From the NCBI GenBank assembly GCA_035378985.1, contig DAOSUR010000008.1, forward strand, positions 1-64,000: a stretch of DNA of 64,000 nucleotides, given 5' to 3'. This stretch comes from Anaerohalosphaeraceae bacterium (GTDB taxonomy: Bacteria; Planctomycetota; Phycisphaerae; Sedimentisphaerales; Anaerohalosphaeraceae). Under the pieces are notes generated by a model, which ran no database searches, was not told the origin of the DNA, and was given only the letters and a program-made list of their open reading frames with translations. Below, piece after piece: positions 63,301-64,000 of the stretch. The position numbers and the translations under genes were made by a program. The stretch's first letter is position 1. The number at the start of each line of letters is the position of its first letter.

Positions 63301-64000
63301 CGACGGATTTTGAAAACAAACGCCGTCAAACGGCCCTTCGGCTGGGTCTGAAGCCGGAGGCCTTGCCGCGACATATCGCCATCATTATGGACGGAAACGG
63401 TCGATGGGCCACGCAGCGGGGTCTGCCTCGTTTCCGCGGACATGAACAAGGCGGCAAGACCGTCGAAACCATCGCCAAATACTGCGTCGATATCGGTCTG
63501 GAGGTTCTGACGATTTACTCCTTCAGCATGCAGAACTGGAAGCGGCCGAAAGAGGAAATCGACTTCCTGATGTATCTCTATGCGGCGTATCTGGAGGGAA
63601 TCCGGCCGATGCTGATGGAAAACAACGTACGGCTGGTTCATCTGGGCACCACACGCCAGCTGCCGCAGAAAGTCGTGGAGGCTCTGGAAGAAACCAAGCG
63701 GCTGACCGCCGGCAATACAGGGATGGTCTTGTGCCTGGCCCTCAATTACGGCGGTCGGGAGGAAATCGTTCAGGCCGTTCAGCGGATTGCCGAAAAATGC
63801 CGCCAAAATCTTTTGGAACCCGAAACAATAGACGAAGCGTGCATCTCCAACCACCTTTACACAGCGGGCTGCCCGGACCCGGACTTAGTCATCCGAACCT
63901 CCGGGGAACTTCGCATCAGCAATTTTCTGCTCTGGCAGATTTCATACGCGGAATTTTACGTCACGGAGACCTTCTGGCCGGATTTCACACCGGCGGATTT
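63297..64000 (+). CDS. uppS: undecaprenyl diphosphate synthase (partial)
   Basis: Makes the lipid carrier for peptidoglycan and other envelope polymers. 234 residues are visible before the right edge; nearly the full protein. IIMDGNGRWATQRGLPRFRGHEQG (30-53), with the catalytic Asp and the IPP-binding residues, YSFSMQNWKRPKEEI, and DLVIRTSGELRISNFLLWQISYAEFY are clear signatures. It uses the product of the ispA-dxs pathway encoded 35 kb away. Start overlaps purA by four bases. Confidence 0.96.
   Translation, partial: MTTDFENKRRQTALRLGLKPEALPRHIAIIMDGNGRWATQRGLPRFRGHEQGGKTVETIAKYCVDIGLEVLTIYSFSMQNWKRPKEEIDFLMYLYAAYLEGIRPMLMENNVRLVHLGTTRQLPQKVVEALEETKRLTAGNTGMVLCLALNYGGREEIVQAVQRIAEKCRQNLLEPETIDEACISNHLYTAGCPDPDLVIRTSGELRISNFLLWQISYAEFYVTETFWPDFTPAD

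Overview
The window is a single contiguous piece of a bacterial chromosome, moderately GC-rich, with dense genes on both strands and no phage, insertion sequence or CRISPR array that I can see. Several features point to Planctomycetota, most likely class Phycisphaerae (inference): large secreted proteins ending in a single dockerin-like repeat, a PEP-CTERM protein, a 126-residue protein of a family restricted to Planctomycetes and Verrucomicrobia, a multi-HTH sigma factor, and several conserved-looking genes of no known function. The cell appears to have an envelope with peptidoglycan precursors (dapF, uppS) and Kdo-containing lipid (waaA), and to make isoprenoids by the DXP route (dxs, ispA). 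A ferredoxin, a pyruvate-formate-lyase-activase-like radical SAM protein and a condensed FixABCX-type electron-transfer module suggest an anaerobic or microaerobic life.

Layout. 1-1.4 kb: dnaX (partial), a four-helix-bundle gene and the 4.5S SRP RNA on the minus strand. 1.6-4.3 kb: ferredoxin on plus, proC and an unusual sigma factor on minus. 4.4-8.2 kb: an ETF beta-alpha fusion overlapping an ETF-quinone oxidoreductase/FixCX gene. 8.2-10.8 kb: DUF456 membrane protein, PflX-like radical SAM protein, and dapF flanked by an inverted pair of dRS3-like repeats. 10.9-17.2 kb: a carbohydrate operon on minus with two GPH-type sugar transporters, a GH130 and a GH94 phosphorylase. 17.7-27.7 kb: dnaE, then a membrane protein-tmk-holB-ricT-metG-Minf_1886 series. 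27.7-36 kb: miaA facing away from an ispA-dxs-NAD kinase-secreted protein-DinG helicase operon. 36-39.4 kb: two small unknown genes, tRNA-Arg(CCG), waaA and a homocysteine methyltransferase-like gene. 39.5-44.5 kb: three related secreted proteins. 44.7-48.7 kb: a minus operon of GH10-like protein, ComEA-like protein, unknown protein and lipoprotein, followed by an amidase-like membrane protein. 48.9-53.4 kb: HD-like protein, coaD, ferritin-like protein, ilvD and two YkgJ-like cysteine-cluster genes. 53.6-64 kb: two lipoproteins, HIT protein, dgt, pgpA, an 852-residue kinase-like membrane protein, two unknown genes, purA and uppS (partial).

How the genes work together. Replication functions recur (dnaX, dnaE, holB, tmk, DinG helicase, dgt). 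The GH130/GH94/GPH operon looks like a complete import-and-phosphorolysis unit for a short beta-linked glycan. The ETF pair compresses a four-subunit FixABCX complex into two translationally coupled genes. The strongest leads for new biology are the kinase-like membrane protein (58.0-60.6 kb), the secreted-protein trio whose middle member looks like a fusion of its two neighbours and which share a 41-bp upstream element, the GH10-like protein lacking both catalytic glutamates, and the sigma factor with three added HTH segments. All calls come from reading the sequence by eye; no database search was run.
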